Below the pieces are notes generated by a model, which saw only the letters and a program-made list of their open reading frames with translations, was not told the DNA's origin and searched no databases. This document shows positions 15,706 through 16,533 of a DNA stretch of 16,533 bases, piece by piece (the first letter of the stretch is position 1; the number at the start of each line of letters is the position of its first letter). The DNA is from JAVBLF01 sp031553675 (GTDB lineage: Bacteria; Bacillota; Clostridia; Christensenellales; CALWSW01). Position numbers and translations under genes: made by a program. The stretch is taken from assembly GCA_031553675.1 (NCBI GenBank), contig JAVBLF010000057.1:1-16533 (forward strand). The letters run 5' to 3'.

Positions 15706-15821
15706 TCTGGCAGCTACCTATTTTCCCGGGCCGTTACCAGCCAAGTATTTTCGGCGTATGAGAGCTTAACGACCGTGTTCGGAATGAGAACGGGTGGATC
15801 CTCTCAGCCATCGCCACCAGA
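15706..15821 (-). rRNA. rrf: 5S ribosomal RNA
   Basis: The minus strand reads TCTGGTGGCGATGGCTGAGA at the 5' end, the conserved CCACCCGTTCTCATTCCGAA in the middle and GGTAGCTGCCAGA at the 3' end. The 5' TCTGG and 3' CCAGA close helix I. The length of about 116 nt is normal. The exact ends may differ by one or two bases. Confidence 0.95.
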
Positions 15822-16186
15822 AATTGATGAACTTCGTTCATCCGCTTGAATCTTCGATTCAATCGGGTTTTCAGCGTTGACCTGTTCGTTGCTTCGCAAC
15901 TCTCGGTCGGTCAACTCTGCATGGTGTCGGCTGCGGACGTACACGCCGTCCTTGCCGACAACTTGAAGCCTCTAGCTTCGGATACTTCCTTCGTATACCG
16001 CCAACAATGCTTTCATTTGAGGCGGGGTCCCCGCAAAAGGGAAGACGAAGTCTTTTCTTTTGTGGGGTGCATAAAGCACCTTGAAAACCGCACAGACCTT
16101 TTCACTGCTATTCTTGTTTCCGAAAACGCTTGGGTTGCATTCCTCGCACGCACAAGTCTCGCTTGCTTTGCGCGGGGTTCATGCTT
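15822..16186 (-). other. 23S-5S internal transcribed spacer with serial hairpins
   Basis: The ~365-nt spacer is long for a 23S-5S gap and contains no tRNA: no GGTTCGA-type T arm is present. It holds several clean stems: GATGAAC/GTTCATC (15826-15842), TTGAATC/GATTCAA (15846-15862), GTTGACC/GGTCAAC (15876-15915) enclosing GTTGC/GCAAC, and TGTCGGC/GCCGACA (15925-15960) enclosing GGACG/CGTCC. Such stems are typical RNase III-type processing sites, though this number is unusual. Confidence 0.6.

Positions 16187-16533
<347 letters not shown>

Noticed and set aside
15822..16186. A tRNA gene in the 23S-5S spacer
   Set aside because: The stems do not form a cloverleaf and no T-arm consensus or CCA-adjacent acceptor pairing is present.

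Overview
The window looks like a chromosomal segment from a moderately GC-rich Gram-positive bacterium, most likely a member of the Clostridia. The evidence is sortase-type surface proteins with a PPTGD anchor, strong AAGGAGG-like ribosome binding sites, perfect sigma-A-type promoters, an L,D-transpeptidase with SH3-like repeats, and a NifU-like/GGGtGRT gene pair of the kind seen in anaerobic Firmicutes. A placement near Christensenellales is only a guess. No phage, insertion sequence or CRISPR array was seen.

Positions 1-7037 (minus strand) carry two tandem paralogous genes for very large secreted, wall-anchored proteins. The downstream one (1-2956) runs off the window and the upstream one (3385-6909, 1174 aa) is complete. 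Each has its own near-consensus promoter, a ~93-nt related leader with hairpins, and a strong ribosome binding site. The N-terminal ~420-440 residues and the C-terminal part are well conserved between the two, while the ~440-490-residue core has diverged strongly. In the partial copy the core also has lower GC and a different codon choice.

Positions 7038-13297 (minus strand) hold, in order of transcription, a secreted protein of unknown function, a YkuD L,D-transpeptidase with its own promoter, an aldo/keto reductase, a MATE-family efflux protein and a glutamate-5-kinase-like amino acid kinase. Terminator hairpins lie between several of them, so this is a set of short units rather than one tight operon. 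The first two concern the cell envelope. The last three look like general metabolism and export.

Positions 13298-15543 (plus strand) are a divergent unit: a NifU-like iron-sulfur scaffold protein followed by a GGGtGRT-family protein. They are preceded by a ~183-nt leader and separated by a cluster of hairpins. The function of the GGGtGRT family is not established as far as I know, which makes this conserved cysteine-rich pair the best candidate for an undescribed biochemical system here. The two divergent promoters share the same extended -10 (TGCTATACT).

Positions 15657-16533 (minus strand) are the end of an rRNA operon: the 3' end of 23S rRNA (partial), an unusually long 23S-5S spacer made of successive hairpins, 5S rRNA and a terminator. 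It converges with the GGGtGRT unit. Hairpins closed by a C-GAA-G triloop recur in the spacer, in the surface-protein leader and between the NifU-like and GGGtGRT genes.
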